NCBI GenBank assembly: GCA_019677205.1
Contig: JAAMXY010001516.1
Location: 186,001-250,000 of the forward strand
From: Pinguiococcus pyrenoidosus
Lineage: Eukaryota; Sar; Pinguiophyceae; Pinguiochrysidales; Pinguiochrysidaceae
DNA length: 64,000 bases
Reading direction: 5' to 3'
In this document: one piece after another, positions 11,401 to 20,404 of the stretch
How positions within the stretch are numbered: the stretch's first letter is position 1
Layout: every line of letters begins with the position of its first letter
Notes under the pieces: generated by a model
Database searches by the model: none
The model's input: only the letters and a program-made list of their open reading frames with translations
What the model was told of the DNA's origin: nothing
Position numbers and translations under genes: made by a program

Positions 11401-11429
11401 TCAGCGCGGGAAAGTCGCTGGTGGTATGA
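5451..11429 (+). CDS. GBF1: GBF1/GNOM-class Sec7 ARF guanine-nucleotide exchange factor
   Basis: A single intronless ORF of 1992 aa. Large ARF-GEFs load GTP onto Arf1 at cis-Golgi/ERGIC membranes and so start COPI coat assembly. The N-terminal third carries the DCB and HUS regions, including the HUS-type YDCDVNCTNLFE. The Sec7 domain spans about residues 600-830. FLKETPGLDKGKIGEYLG leads into FRLPGEAQ, whose Glu692 is the catalytic glutamic finger, then LSFSTIMLNTDLHNPN and FKRNNRGINGGSDLP. The NNRxINGGxDLP block marks the GBF1/GNOM rather than the BIG class. An acidic insert of about 30 residues splits Sec7 between two helices. Helical HDS-type repeats follow, and the last 300 residues look disordered, with a PRPRPRPRP tract. 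Its ATG at 5451 follows GACGCC. Confidence 0.93.
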   Translation: MASGASVLKGEIHNVVSVLRLNSRWASEERFRREIPLQAETALLYSLKELQELLNDHAEMRELEAPVYLKPFADIVESPDASNVVTGMALGAMQKFLLYGIICMDSLRAFDGVNMIAEAVCTCQFEETNRAMDEAVLINLLDLAQSCLRSDVGVLLTDDSIWGLFEVCFAISKQEKTSSLLRATAFNALANMVLLVFGRTEDFLSMKGFGREAAPASFSGVEDAVSRPPSARQRIIKHLSMLADNRVQDVKTCMLALRLTNVALETGGSNLSQETAVVEVLRTDLCKVLLQNSQTNDLNVLTLVLRVVFNLFNSIKEHMKVQLEVFLLSVHVALVESSGSTNEQKELALESLVEFCREPLLMLDLYVNYDCDVNCTNLFETICKALAKTANANPKRAQGEGSMQKLAIASHTAASAQLLVNPKQIFGPNLGTGAAGAYSSPARTGTAKRSSMNVLNKLAIEGILAVIEAIAKRCRMESDCVSHPADAGLGQGKEDAISPLPAISGLSTPLQASRHISYSDVEDGDSMEGLELSYGKEDAQWLSNARERTSIILQERKRLKKRVELVKRAFNGRHNNGVESETEAEQAKAPKKDWIEIGCDLGVFVRAVKTSPREAKDRRSPNPSPASIAIFLKETPGLDKGKIGEYLGKGPPEKYPFHAEVRACYAKLFDFRGFTFHHALRTYLEGFRLPGEAQCIDRLMESFAKQLFDQWSSLPRPDGIEGSAPGNHAYDSDPDADNASTKTSIGDDAFFANPFVDADAAFVLSFSTIMLNTDLHNPNLPEHKRMKLEEFKRNNRGINGGSDLPGGFLEDLYYSIRDEEVKVRHDIVSLTDNGVIDTDLFIGAMEQHFSRALGSSEAGASSMFARTSSPMPLASTVDANAACGVAGPHEQEMFANVCVRVRESIFEVFEESIDDLLVVKCLHGLHSYVRICVFFGRDVHFRIVLEQLLCYAEKYTTSLMYHPFLCAVRPPLAIGEALRAGLRAGGGADEIDSDKILPVPNPSLKEWSGAAAHRGLLAAILALRLLLTIFNDVDDLSFAENALSQPVQDFIVRWLVNLWWHGVLPEEVQQLSRPRSKLAAGVSAARGMDDQEGLVEANPEYDPAVIQRRDHAADRAKRRSTVFEALRSKELAGGNSGFGFNIGLGLGLGNVFGSIFQDADEDLMDDGDDAEKALSDGPSVLRLAVAAAQIRDLVSFQPRQVHSKAGYEPFLLQALLRAGLEKCQVSLSQHPDLEGEFVEESSQQSQKASVQKRIRPPAEAALLLQWACSVSGLHEDEYDAFEVMDTGFLGHWLSFFEAALGATPREKYNYMTDGGLFCVERVLCCLLLVLRAHVRASDPNSAALQELLERLKSIPISVVRRIGAALALGFLEVFYDLLLYLPPEQAAVAVPFREYLQCLVGQIDVAEEGTLVLLQALNNASYFTAARLEALLPLVHRLCGNSLASQAKLGAIALFPCWMTMLMRGAEDSISSCWSALVDLCTKCLFDEHEDVSRAAFEALQRLFLESLGEQRGLPSAESESSVDPEKTSVSRPPGIGEVRTSHWAEKLCHVLTRLPIVPFRAGGGESDESFTRVSVEAQLRSISFVSRVFTANVKALAEAGVLQFAWLAVVEFYGTILATSVQNSMTRESAAQLIVNMIVFLTHEGFLTYDRTADTSMMGFRTWELLDRLAPDVRNEVQILQSDVELPLPNPQGELQAHPALSGDAEPGVARFPSDSRPPEALSPHQKRGSAARVQTGDLAKAIEEAAPHRSAFGSPPRMLAGGSGVHDTSGTATRVLGDEGEKTSAAPSRNTAALAVAASTLDKDGIAHSGEASALGRETAPSDRRNATDEVPPTASPRPRPRPRPLVIATGDEPDPAGKPPALSPTSGKAAERAAADSSIAAPRAEVVDRGTPSSSARKNAAPSSALRDVDQEPHSGPQSSAGASRHGDASKEAGSFPSTGSESRLRTPPSKLPAEERLVRTPAKSTPRAQDLSPRKLRKHLSAGKSLVV

Positions 11430-11729
11430 GATAGAGATAGATTTTTTCATGTTCCTGCCCCTGCCCCCGGGAAGGTGGTGGTGAATAGCGGTGCGCGGGC
11501 AAAGCTGACTAATGAATGCAGATTGCCCGTTGCCCTACGCTTTGTCTTCGGCGCGATGCTAGGCGCCCTCATCAACTCAGCCCGCCGAAAGCGCTGCATG
11601 AAGTGGAAGCGGGAATGCGGAGGATGCTTCTCTACGGTTTTAAGCAGTGGATGTTGAAGCAGTGGATGCTGAAGCAGTGGATGTTCTCTGGTCTGGGCTC
11701 CTTCGGCTGGCCTGTCCGCGACCGCGTCC
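11430..11729. other. Convergent 3' spacer with 15-bp repeats
   Basis: Between the ARF-GEF stop and the C2/EF-hand gene stop. It contains three tandem copies of a 15-bp unit (GAAGCAGTGGATGTT and variants) at about 11641-11688 and no supported gene. A small ORF reads through the repeat as KQWMLKQWML, but nothing else supports it. Confidence 0.6.
11641..11688. repeat. 15-bp tandem repeat, three copies
   Basis: AAGCAGTGGATGTTG-type units repeat three times with one variant base, in the convergent spacer. Confidence 0.85.
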
Positions 11730-13097
11730 TCAAACTGAAATGAGCCCTCCGAGCCAGAAATTCCAGAAGGTAGCAGCCAGGAAGACGAGCGAGCTGGCGC
11801 CAATGGCAGCTTTGCCAGTGGTGCTGCTCAAGTCTGATGCCTTCTCCATGTGCTCCGTGAAGAAGTTGCTCCCCTTGGCCCGGAGCGAGGTCAAGTATTT
11901 CGTCATTTTGCTTTGGTTCATAGCCTCGGCCGCGGCGTCCTGCAAAACGCGCATCGTGAAGGCAGCGAGCTCATCGGGCTCGACAGCACCGCTGTTGTCG
12001 GTGTCGATTGTTTGGAACAGATGCAGGAGCCCTTTGTCGGAGGTCTTCTTCACGCCCGGGATCATCTTCGGGGCAAGCTTCCGGAACTCCTCGAAGCCGA
12101 TCGTTCCCCGTCCCGAGCTGTGCACAAGGCACCGCCACGCCCTGAACGCGATGACCCCAACTGCGCCTAACATGGCAGACGTCGAGACGGCGCGAAAGAT
12201 GAACGACGAGCTGGGATAGTACGTGGCGAAGGCGAGCAGGATCAACCACGCCCAGATCGGTGGACCGGCTTGGTCCCCGTGGATCGCCTCGGGAAGAGAC
12301 AGCTGCCTGCGGATCTCCCCACCCGCCGTGTGCGTGCTGCTCGGCGCGTCCAGGCGCGTCACATTGACGCCCAAGCGCCCCACGCGCTTTTTGCTGCGGT
12401 TGTAGATCCGAACGGTCTGGAAGCCGGCCTTGAGGAGAACTTCTCCGCGGCCGATCGCTTGGCTATCCTTCATTCGCTTCCTCATGTGGTCTTTCAGGGA
12501 GACGTCCTCGGCGTCCATCTCGAACCTCCTCAAGTAGTCGTAGCGGTACGTGTTCTCCTTCTCCCTGGTGTGCGCGGCCCCCTTGCGCAAGGATCCATGC
12601 AGATCATGGTCACGCACTTCGACCTACGGAAACCAAAGATACAGTCAGAGTCAATCGACAACACCACGCCAGAATCGCTCTGTTCTTCTCTTCGTTTTCC
12701 TTTCCAGCGAGGGGTCGGGTGGCTGGCTGGGTGGGTGGATGTGTTTTCTCCCTTGGGCCGAGCAAGACCGGTCTCCGGAGAGAGGCTTGAGGAAGAGAAG
12801 AAGAGAAATGGAGAAGGAGAAGAGAAGAGAAGAAGGCCTTGGGCCCACCTCGAGAAACACGGTGCTCTCCGGGACAGTGACCTTGAACACCTCGTTCCAC
12901 TGCGCCACGCCCGTCCTGGCCCGTACGCGGAAGATGGTGCTCGTCTGCAGAAACTCCTCGGTCGCCTCGGTGGAGGCCAGCACCACGAAGGGGTCCGAGC
13001 TATTGGCGATGACGCCGTCCATGGAGGGAAACTCCGTCCCGTCCACCACCACAACCTGCCAGATCGCCTGCGGATCCGCATCCGGTGCGGACGCCAT
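11730..13097 (-). CDS. C2-domain, EF-hand, two-membrane-segment protein of unknown function
   Basis: Two exons, 13097-12849 and 12623-11730 (380 aa, phase 0). The first about 180 residues resemble a C2 domain: the strand IWQVVVVDGTEFP, then DPFVVL, WNEVFKVTVPE and FLEVEVRDHDLHG, the last formed across the splice. A membrane segment (WAWLILLAFATYYPSSSFIF) follows. Then comes an EF-hand with a full calcium loop, DTDNSGAVEPDE, preceded by a weaker helical pair around GTIGFEEFRKL. A second membrane segment (SSLVFLAATFWNFWL) ends the protein. The parts suggest a calcium-responsive membrane protein. Plant-type phosphatidylserine decarboxylases also combine C2 and EF-hand, but no decarboxylase domain is present here. 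An in-frame start at 13256 would add 53 residues. The 225-nt intron is rich in GAAGAG. No name can be given. Confidence 0.75.
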
Positions 13098-13513
13098 GCT
13101 TCTGAAACCGGCGGGAGGCGCCCAAGGCACCAACTTGGACGGATCTTTGCGTCGGCGGGCTGCGGAATGGTCGGCACTGCAAGCAAGGCGTAGCATGCGC
13201 GTATAAAGGATCATGCTTATGTCACGCGAGAATGGCTTGATCTCCAGAGGAAACAATTGAAAATGTTAATTAAAATGGTCATGGCAGCAGTCTGCCCTCC
13301 GACTGCTGAAGCATCAATTGATAAGAGAGTCTGTCCTCAAAACGGTTTCGGTTTGAGCACTTTTCAGTAATTTCTGTCTTTTGCTCCCAGCTTTTTCCAG
13401 CTCCTACGGTTTCAAAACTCTGTCACAATCCGAACGTCTCGAGTCCATTACACAGCCGTATAAGCCTTTGCCGGCTGGATCCCGTGCTTCGCGCCACAGA
13501 GGGTACAGGTAGC
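13098..13513. other. Divergent spacer (C2/EF-hand gene / golgin)
   Basis: About 415 bases, AT-rich around 13255-13330. It presumably holds promoters for both genes; no gene or repeat is seen. Confidence 0.45.
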
Positions 13514-15663
13514 ATGTGGGAGGCCATCTCAGCAGCCGGTGACATCGTTGGGGAGTATGCAGCCACGGTGGGCGAAGTGGTGGCGCCGACCGAAGACTCG
13601 GACATCTACGATCAGGAGCGCGAGCCGGCTTCCACCGAAGGTTTCCGCAAGCTTCAGGACGACAATGCCCGGCTAGCCGAGGTTCGCTTGCTCCTTAGTC
13701 TGGAAAAGAAAGAGATGAAGTAAACTGGATCGAGTGCTCAAGGTTTCGTTCCTCGCAGGCGCTGAACGAGGCCGAGACCAGCCTGGCAGAGAGCACAGCT
13801 GCGTGGAAAGCAGCAATCCGGGAGAAGGACGCAGAGCTCGAAGAGCTCCGCAGGCAGCCGGAGACGTCGCAGCTTGTCTCCCTCGAGAACGAGAAGCTGG
13901 AAGAAAGGCTGCGAAAGAAGAATGAAGAGCTGCAGAGCGCGGTGCAGGAGCTGACTAAGCTTCGCGAGGGGCATTTCGGCCTGAACGGGGCGAATGAAGC
14001 GCACGAGAGCGACCCGGCGTCCGCGCAGCAGGAGCTGGACAAGCTTCGGGAGCAGCTGCGCATTCTTCAGGAGGACCGTGATGCGCAGGAAGCTCGGTCT
14101 GCCACCATGGCGGCGGAATTCCGAAGGCTCCAGGAGGAGGAAGCTCGGCACGTCGACGAGTTGGCCAGGCTGGAGAAGATGCTGGAGAGCGTGGCGAAGG
14201 AGAAGGATGCCCTGGAGACGCAGTTCCAGTCTGCCGGTGCCGAGCAGAGCGGGCTCGAGAGAGAGCGCAAGCTTCTTGCAGAAGAAAACACGCAGCTGCA
14301 GGAACGACTCCATCAGATGACGGAGCAGAGGAGCAAGCTGGCCGAGGACGACGCGACCTCCCGAGAGACGGTTCGCGCCCTCCAGGAGAAGCTGAGGGTA
14401 CTGGCGCAGGAAACCTCGACAGCCGAGACAGAAGTAGAAAGTCTCCGGCAGGAGCTTGAAGCCAGTAAGCACAGCAGCTCTGACGGAAATCGCATGGCGG
14501 ACCAGCTGAAGCAAATTATTGCCCAGCTGCGAGCGACCCTGCAAAAGCGCGGAGAGGAAGCTGACAAAGCTATCGCAGACAAGGAACGCGTTGCGGATGA
14601 AGTCCAGAGGCTCGGGGAGGAGTTGCAGAGGCAGAGGCAGCAGCACCAGCAAGAGGTGGAAAGCCTCCAGCACGAGATGCGAGCGCTCGCGAGACGGGCG
14701 GAAGCCGCCGCCGAGACGAACGAGGAGGTAGAGAGGTGGAGAACCCAAGCGGAGAACCTGAGCACTTCGGCCCGGGACGCCGCAGAGGCTGCGGAATCGG
14801 CGTCGAAGGAGCTGCAGAGGGTGAGGGAGCGAGTGGCTGAGGAGATCGCCGAGGCACGGAACGCGGCGCTGGCGGACAGAGCAAAAGCGGAGCATCTCCA
14901 AGGGGAGATTGCGATGCTCAAGGAAGACCATGAGGGGTCACGAGAAGCTCTTGAGAACTTGAATCGCGTCCTTGGCCAGTTTGAGCAGCAGAAGGCCGCT
15001 GAGTTGCAGAGGCAAGAGGTCGAGCTGGGGGAGAGGTTCCGCGAGCAAGCGGCGGCCGCCGATGCGAAGCATGAAGCCGAGAAGCGAAGCTTGAGGATCT
15101 CCCTGGAAGAGGAGGTCAAGAACGCCCGGGATCGGGAGACGGAGGCGCGCTTGGAGGCTTCGAATCTGCGCAGCGACGGAATGAAGCTGGAGGAGGAGAA
15201 GCTTAAACTGGAAAAGGCGCTTCAGGAGGCTTCCAAGCGGCTGGCCTTCAACGAGGGCAATGAGACGGACGGGATGGTGGACCGCAAGCTCATGGCGAAT
15301 CTGACGCTTACGCTTCTCACGCGGAAGAGACCTCGACGAGAGATCTTGCCCGTTGTCGCAGATGTCCTGAACTTCACCGATGATGAGCGAATAGCTGTGG
15401 GCCTGAGACCGAAGCGCAGTGGCCTCCGGGAGACTGGGCTGCAGATCGTCGACGACCCGGACCCCGCTCCTGGCTTCTTCGGAAGCATCGTCAATCTCAT
15501 CGCCGGGGAGAATGTGGCATCACCAGCGGAGCATGTGAAACGAGAGGACCTAGAAGGCGATACGATTGCAGATGTGTTCGTGGATTTCCTCATGAAGGAG
15601 ACTGACGAAGAGGCAGCTAGGAGAGCAAAGATGGGCGCCCCCCTTGGCGGCGGTGGCCTTTAG
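13514..15663 (+). CDS. Golgin, GMAP-210/Rud3-like, long coiled coil with GRAB-type C-terminus
   Basis: Exons 13514-13681 and 13759-15663 (690 aa, phase 0). Residues from about 45 to 570 are almost continuous heptad coiled coil rich in E, K, Q and L. The C-terminal segment LTLLTRKRPRREILPVVADV followed by LNFTDDERIAVGL resembles the GRIP-related Arf-binding (GRAB) domain of GMAP-210, Rud3 and Sgm1, which binds Arf1-GTP at the cis-Golgi. The first about 25 residues (MWEAISAAGDIVGEYAATVG) are rich in small residues, like the N-terminal membrane-curvature-sensing segment of GMAP-210; this likeness is weak inference. Golgins tether vesicles at Golgi membranes. A GBF1-class Arf activator lies 2 kb upstream on the same strand. 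If the C-terminal match is wrong, it is simply a long coiled-coil protein. Confidence 0.75.
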
Positions 15664-16024
15664 ATAACGAAGTTACTGGCTCTTAACGATCTTGACAATC
15701 TTGACGATCTTGACGATCTTGACGATCTTGACGATCTTGACGATCTTGTCAATCTTGACGCCTCTTCGTGGAATGGCAGTGTACAGTGGATATCGTGGTC
15801 CAGCCAACAGTCTTATCTTGCCGTGCGGGACTCGGCTGACGCCGGACAAGGCAATGCTGAGCAGACTCGAAGCTGCTGCACTGGACCGATCTCTTGTGCA
15901 CTCCTGTGTGTCGTGATTGAGCTTCTCGCGGCTACGTACTCTATCTCGCAGGCTCACGAGGTATCTACTGCTCCTCCTGCATGCTTCTCTGGTCAGCAAT
16001 GGTGTACAGAGCGCGAGTTCAGAA
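15664..16024. other. Convergent spacer with 9-bp minisatellite
   Basis: Lies between the golgin and LysM stops. Apart from the 9-bp repeat at 15681-15760, no feature is supported. Confidence 0.5.
15681..15760. repeat. 9-bp tandem repeat CTTGACGAT, about eight copies
   Basis: CTTGACGAT units run head to tail, with end units altered to CTTGACAAT, CTTAACGAT and CTTGTCAAT. They start about 20 bases after the golgin stop codon. Confidence 0.9.
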
Positions 16025-16723
16025 TCACGCACGCTTCCTCGCGCGCTTGGCCCATTCGTCGTCTGCTCGAAATTGCGCCACAGCCGCTTCCAGATGCCAC
16101 CCGTTCTCATCAAGGTAGTAGAGTGCCTCCTTCTCGCCCAGCCGAGTGCTCGTCTTGAAGCGTTGTAGAATGATTTGCCTGCTACTCGGGTCCTGCATGT
16201 CCGCCTCGAGCTGATCGGGCTTGCCGATCGGAACCCGCAGGACGTCTAGACAGTGGAACGACTCTCCCGGGAAGTCATTCCACCGCTTGAGCTCGCGTTT
16301 ACTCACATTGTAGCGCAGCAGAATGCCGAAAAGCGTGTCCTCCGGCATTATGACATGCTCCACAAAAGCCGTCGCAGGAGACGGCTGCTGCTGCTGCGGC
16401 TGCTGCTGCTGCGGCTGCTGCTCTTGCTGCTCTTGCCGCTGCTGCTGCCGTTCGTGCACCTCTTCTCCTTCGTCTTCCTCCTCTTGTGAAGTCCGTCCGC
16501 TGCTCACCACTTCTGGAGCTGCCACCGCCTCGGCCAGAATAGTGGGGTCCTGAACCGGCACTCCCAGCACGCGTGCCGCATCCGCCACCAACACGCCCTC
16601 CGCGTCCTGCAGACGCGCGTCATGAGCGGGCTTCCACGCGGTGTTCAGAGCTCGAGCAGCACCTCACCACTACGTTGATCAGGTTCCAGTGACCTGTGAG
16701 GTCGCGGGCCCATCTCTTGCCAT
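16025..16723 (-). CDS. LysM-domain protein with glutamine-rich linker and UBA-like C-terminus
   Basis: The well-supported exon is 16606-16025. It contains a polyglutamine linker (about 16380-16445), then a LysM domain reading FVEHVIMPEDTLFGILLRYN with KRWNDFPGESFHCLDVLRVP. A C-terminal helical region follows, with KEALYYLDENGWHLEAAVAQ, resembling a UBA-like fold. No signal peptide is present, so an intracellular LysM protein (LYSMD type) is more likely than a cell-wall receptor. The frame has no ATG between an upstream stop and the domain, so a first exon is required. I propose a 10-residue exon, 16723-16694 (MARDGPATSQ), spliced with GT-AG to 16606. That first exon is tentative. Confidence 0.6.
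16380..16445. repeat. CTG/CAG triplet-rich tract (polyglutamine)
   Basis: GCTGCTGCTG and TTGCTGCTCTTGC repeats on the plus strand encode the Q/E/P-rich linker of the LysM protein on the minus strand. Confidence 0.8.
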
Positions 16724-17241
16724 TCGGAGGCGGCGGAAGCGGCTTTACTAGATCGTCATAACTAGCAAGCGCCGAAGATTAGCGGCTTTTACAAGCGGTT
16801 GCGGATGCGATAGGACCCACTTCTTATATCTCCTCTGATCCGCGACCTGTCGGCGCCACGGAAATTGTCCGCCCTCGCTCATGACTGGACGCGCGTGGCA
16901 CAGCGCAACTGCGTCGCCGTCGGAGTTCCACGAAAGCGCAGAAGGCGTCGGAACGCCATCGAAGTGGATCTTACGTCGGCCAAATTCGGAGGAAATAGCG
17001 AAAGCATTTTGTCTTTCCGCAATCGGGCAATTGTACAATATAATAAAGATAATTTTGAATAATTTCTGCTTTTTGAAGAAGTTCCGGGAAGCTACCGTAT
17101 CCGTTGACAAATGAAGTACTAGTATCCAATTGATTCTGTCGAAAACGAGACTTGCCAGCGAACGCCACAGCTTTGCGCGGACCACAGCGTCTGCGGTCTC
17201 TGTCTCGCCTTCTTTCTCTTTGTTTTAGACAGGACTAGACA
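16724..17241. other. Divergent spacer, AT-rich near 17030-17110
   Basis: Separates the LysM gene from the molybdenum cofactor sulfurase gene. The stretch around 17030-17070 is strongly AT-rich. No ORF with family likeness and no RNA gene is seen. Confidence 0.45.
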
Positions 17242-20105
17242 ATGCTGCGCTCGGCGAAGGCCGACTTTGTGCGGGAACACCCAGACTATGGCTATGGCGA
17301 CGTGGAGGAGTTCGAAGAGCGCCGCCGAGCGGACTTCCCCACTCTCCTGAAGGCTCCCAGAGCCGATGCAGAAGGGCTCGCAGCCTCCGAGATGCTTTAC
17401 GTGGACTTTGCGGGGGCTGCCCCCCTCCCAAAGCGGCTCTTGGAGGCATCCACGGCTGCGCTCTTGCAAAGCGTGCCGTGCAATCCGCATAGGTATGCTG
17501 CGCTCTCTGTTCTCCTTGGGCGTTTTATCAGTCAACGCTCCGGACACGTGGTTCGTGTTTTTAATTTCGCCCTTGCAATAGCTCTGGACCCATGGCGTCG
17601 GCTACGCAGAGTGAGGTTGACGCGATGAGGCGGGCGGTGCTGGACTTTCTGGGTGCTTCGCCAATGGAGTACGAGTGCGTTTTCACGTCGGGGGCGACTG
17701 CGGCGATCAAGCTTCTGGGCGAAAGCTTTCCGTGGGAGCCGCATGGTGCACTTGTCTACACCGACAACGTGCACAACTCCGTGGTTGGAGTAAGGGAGCT
17801 TGCGAAACGGGGCGACGCCTCCGTGTTCGTGCTGCCCTCGGAGCATGTCGCAGGCACGGCTCGATGTGGTCAGAAAGGCCCCGACGGAGGCGGGCAGAGC
17901 GATGGTGAGGCCTCGTCGAGCTCGGGTCGGATGGGGCATGGTCTGTTTTGCTATCCAGCGGAGTCAAACTTCGACGGCCTGCGCATGGACCTCTCGCTCT
18001 GTCGCAAGCTACGGGAGGCCACGTTTGATCCGACGGTGGACGCCGTAGAGCTGGGCAGCCCGTCTCCGCCGAAGACCCGAGAAGCGAGGAAGCTTAGGTG
18101 GTGGAGCCTCCTAGACGTGTCAAAGTTTGTGGCAACCTCGGCGCTCTGCCTCTCAGGTCCGCAAGCAAATGCCAAGCCGGATTTCGCGGTCCTGAGCTTC
18201 TACAAGATTTTCGGATACCCAACTGGCCTAGGAGCGCTCGTCTGTCGACGAGAAGCGCTTTCCTTACTTGTTCGTAACCGGGCGTATTTTGGGGGAGGGA
18301 CTCTTGCAGCGCTATCGGTGTACCATGAGTGGAGAATGCTGCACGGCTCCGGCTCCGGCCCCAGGCAGACTGAGGGCGGCACCTCTGCCGGGGACAGCGG
18401 ATCAGAGGAGCACTTGGTTGCACGCAGCAGCAGAGCAGAAGCACTTGAGGATGGATCCCTCAACTACGTTGCCGTCTTGTCGTTGCGACAGTCATTCGAA
18501 TGGCTTTCAAGCGCGCGACTCGCAAAACCGATGGATGCTGTCCAGCAGCATGCAGACGCGATCGCGTCATGGTTTGCGAGAGCGCTTTCAAGCCTCCGGC
18601 ACGGCAATGATCTTCCCGTTGCGCGCCTTTACGGGCGTGACTTGTCACGTGAAGGACGGAATGGACCTGTCGTAACCTTTAACCTTCTGCGTGCCAGCTG
18701 CTCGGAAGTCGGCAGCCAAGGCTTTGTGGGATACGCAGAGGTCGAGCGGCTGCTCGGCCTGGAGCACATACAGCTTCGTACCGGATGTTTCTGCAATTCT
18801 GGAAGCTGCATGAAAGGCCTGGGTCTTTCATATCAAGCGGTGAGAAAGTTTGCAGCGCAGGGAAAAGTCTGCGGCGATGATCATGACGTGGTCGACGGCC
18901 AACCGCGAGGCTGCGTGCGGATTTCGTTTGGGATGACTTCGTGCTTCGAGGACGCCTTCTACTGCATCGAAGCCATCAAGAAGTATTTCGTCGCTCGTGG
19001 GCAAAGAGGCGGAGCGGACGAGGGAGAAGAAAGGACTACAAGCAACACCGATCTTCCACGGCATGTGGAGATATCGCGCTTGTATATCTATCCCATCAAG
19101 TCGTGCGCGGCTCAGGATGTGACAGGAAGCCCGGGGGGATGGCCTCTCACGGGCTCGGGCCTTCTGTACGACCGGCACTTTGCGATAGTGGATGATCTCG
19201 GGAAGGTTCTGCGCGCGTCTTCTTGCCCGCATCTGGTGCAGATCAAGCCAAGGATTGACCTCGAGGCCAAGACGCTCACAATGGCCACCGCCCGAAGCGA
19301 CCTGCGGCATCTAGCCGAGCTGGTGCTGCCCATCGAGCAATTAGTTGCACAGATGGATGCAGCGCAAGGTGGCTCGAAGCGCCAAGTGCGAATATGTGCG
19401 AGAGACTGCAACATCCTAGCCTACGCCGGATGCCATCGAGACCAGCTGTCAACGTGGCTGTCCTCGGCCTTGGGTCAGCAAGCGTCCCTGGTCGCAGTCT
19501 CGCCAACGCTTGCAGCGTCCCGTGGGCGAAGCGAGGGGGCGTTGCAATCCTTTGCAAACTCGGCCAAGCTGCTTCTGATTGCGGAAGAGAGCGTGCGGGC
19601 CCTGAATCACAGAATCAATGCTGCGGGAGACGGAGGGGCCAATGGATTTCAAGTAGACCACCGGTACTTCCGGCCGAACCTTGTTGCCAAGCGCCTAGAT
19701 GCGCTTTCGAGTGCTCGACTCAATGAAGAATCGGACGAGAATGCGTTCTGGGAGGACAGCTTGGTATCCCGAGTCTTCGCGATTCGGGGGAGCGCGGGCA
19801 GAGATCATGCACCCGTGCTTCTTCGAGGGGTCGGTCCTTGTAGCCGCTGCTCGATGGTGGACGTGAACCCGGACTGCGGCGCGAAGACGCGCGGAAATCC
19901 TACTCTGCGAACGTTAGCTGCTTTTCGAAGAGGGCAAGGCTCTGGCCGTGGAGAGTTGTCGCAGGCGGAGAAGGGGATCAATTTTGGTGTATATCTGGAT
20001 CTTCCCCGTCGAAGTGAGGTTACCGATGGTCCTGCTTTGGCGGCGATTGCGGACAAGATGCATCCCGGAAGGTTTGTGATAGATGCAATAAGCACAACAT
20101 CCTAG
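17242..20105 (+). CDS. MOCOS: Molybdenum cofactor sulfurase (MOCOS/ABA3 type)
   Basis: Exons 17242-17492 and 17582-20105 (924 aa). The splice creates NPHSSGPMAS, matching the conserved NPHS of the family. The N-terminal two-thirds is a class-V aminotransferase/NifS-like cysteine desulfurase. SFYKIFGYPTGLGALV carries the pyridoxal-phosphate lysine (Lys292), and RTGCFCNSGSCMKGLG carries the persulfide cysteine region. The last third is a MOSC module: a beta-barrel start ISRLYIYPIKSCAAQDV, then YFRPNLVA, GVGPCSRCSMVDVN and KGINFGVYLD. The enzyme adds the terminal sulfur to the molybdenum cofactor of aldehyde oxidase and xanthine dehydrogenase in the cytosol. Length is close to plant ABA3 and animal MOCOS. 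All key residues appear intact. Confidence 0.95.
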
Positions 20106-20404
20106 ATAGAGGCATTCGCAACGCAATGAAAGTCAAGAGGAGCTATTGACATGGCGAATCTCAGCGTGGATGGATGGAGGTTCTGTCGATATTGCGGGAC
20201 GTCGCCACCGAGTGGGAGGATGGTTTTGGAGACCTGTTCCCATCTTGAGTCCCTTCCTCTTATCCATTGAGTCGAGTTTGTAGATCATGGAAGCTCTTTG
20301 AACAAAGCGTTCTGGAGCAAAGCGCTCTTGAGCACGTGTCAGAATGGGAAGCCTTTTCGGGTTTGGGAGGAAGATGCTCAGCAAATGATTTCCTCACGAC
20401 TTTC

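Noticed and set aside
13738-14931. 397-codon minus-strand leucine-rich ORF
   Set aside because: Antisense of the golgin coiled coil; Glu and Lys codons read backwards give Leu and Phe.
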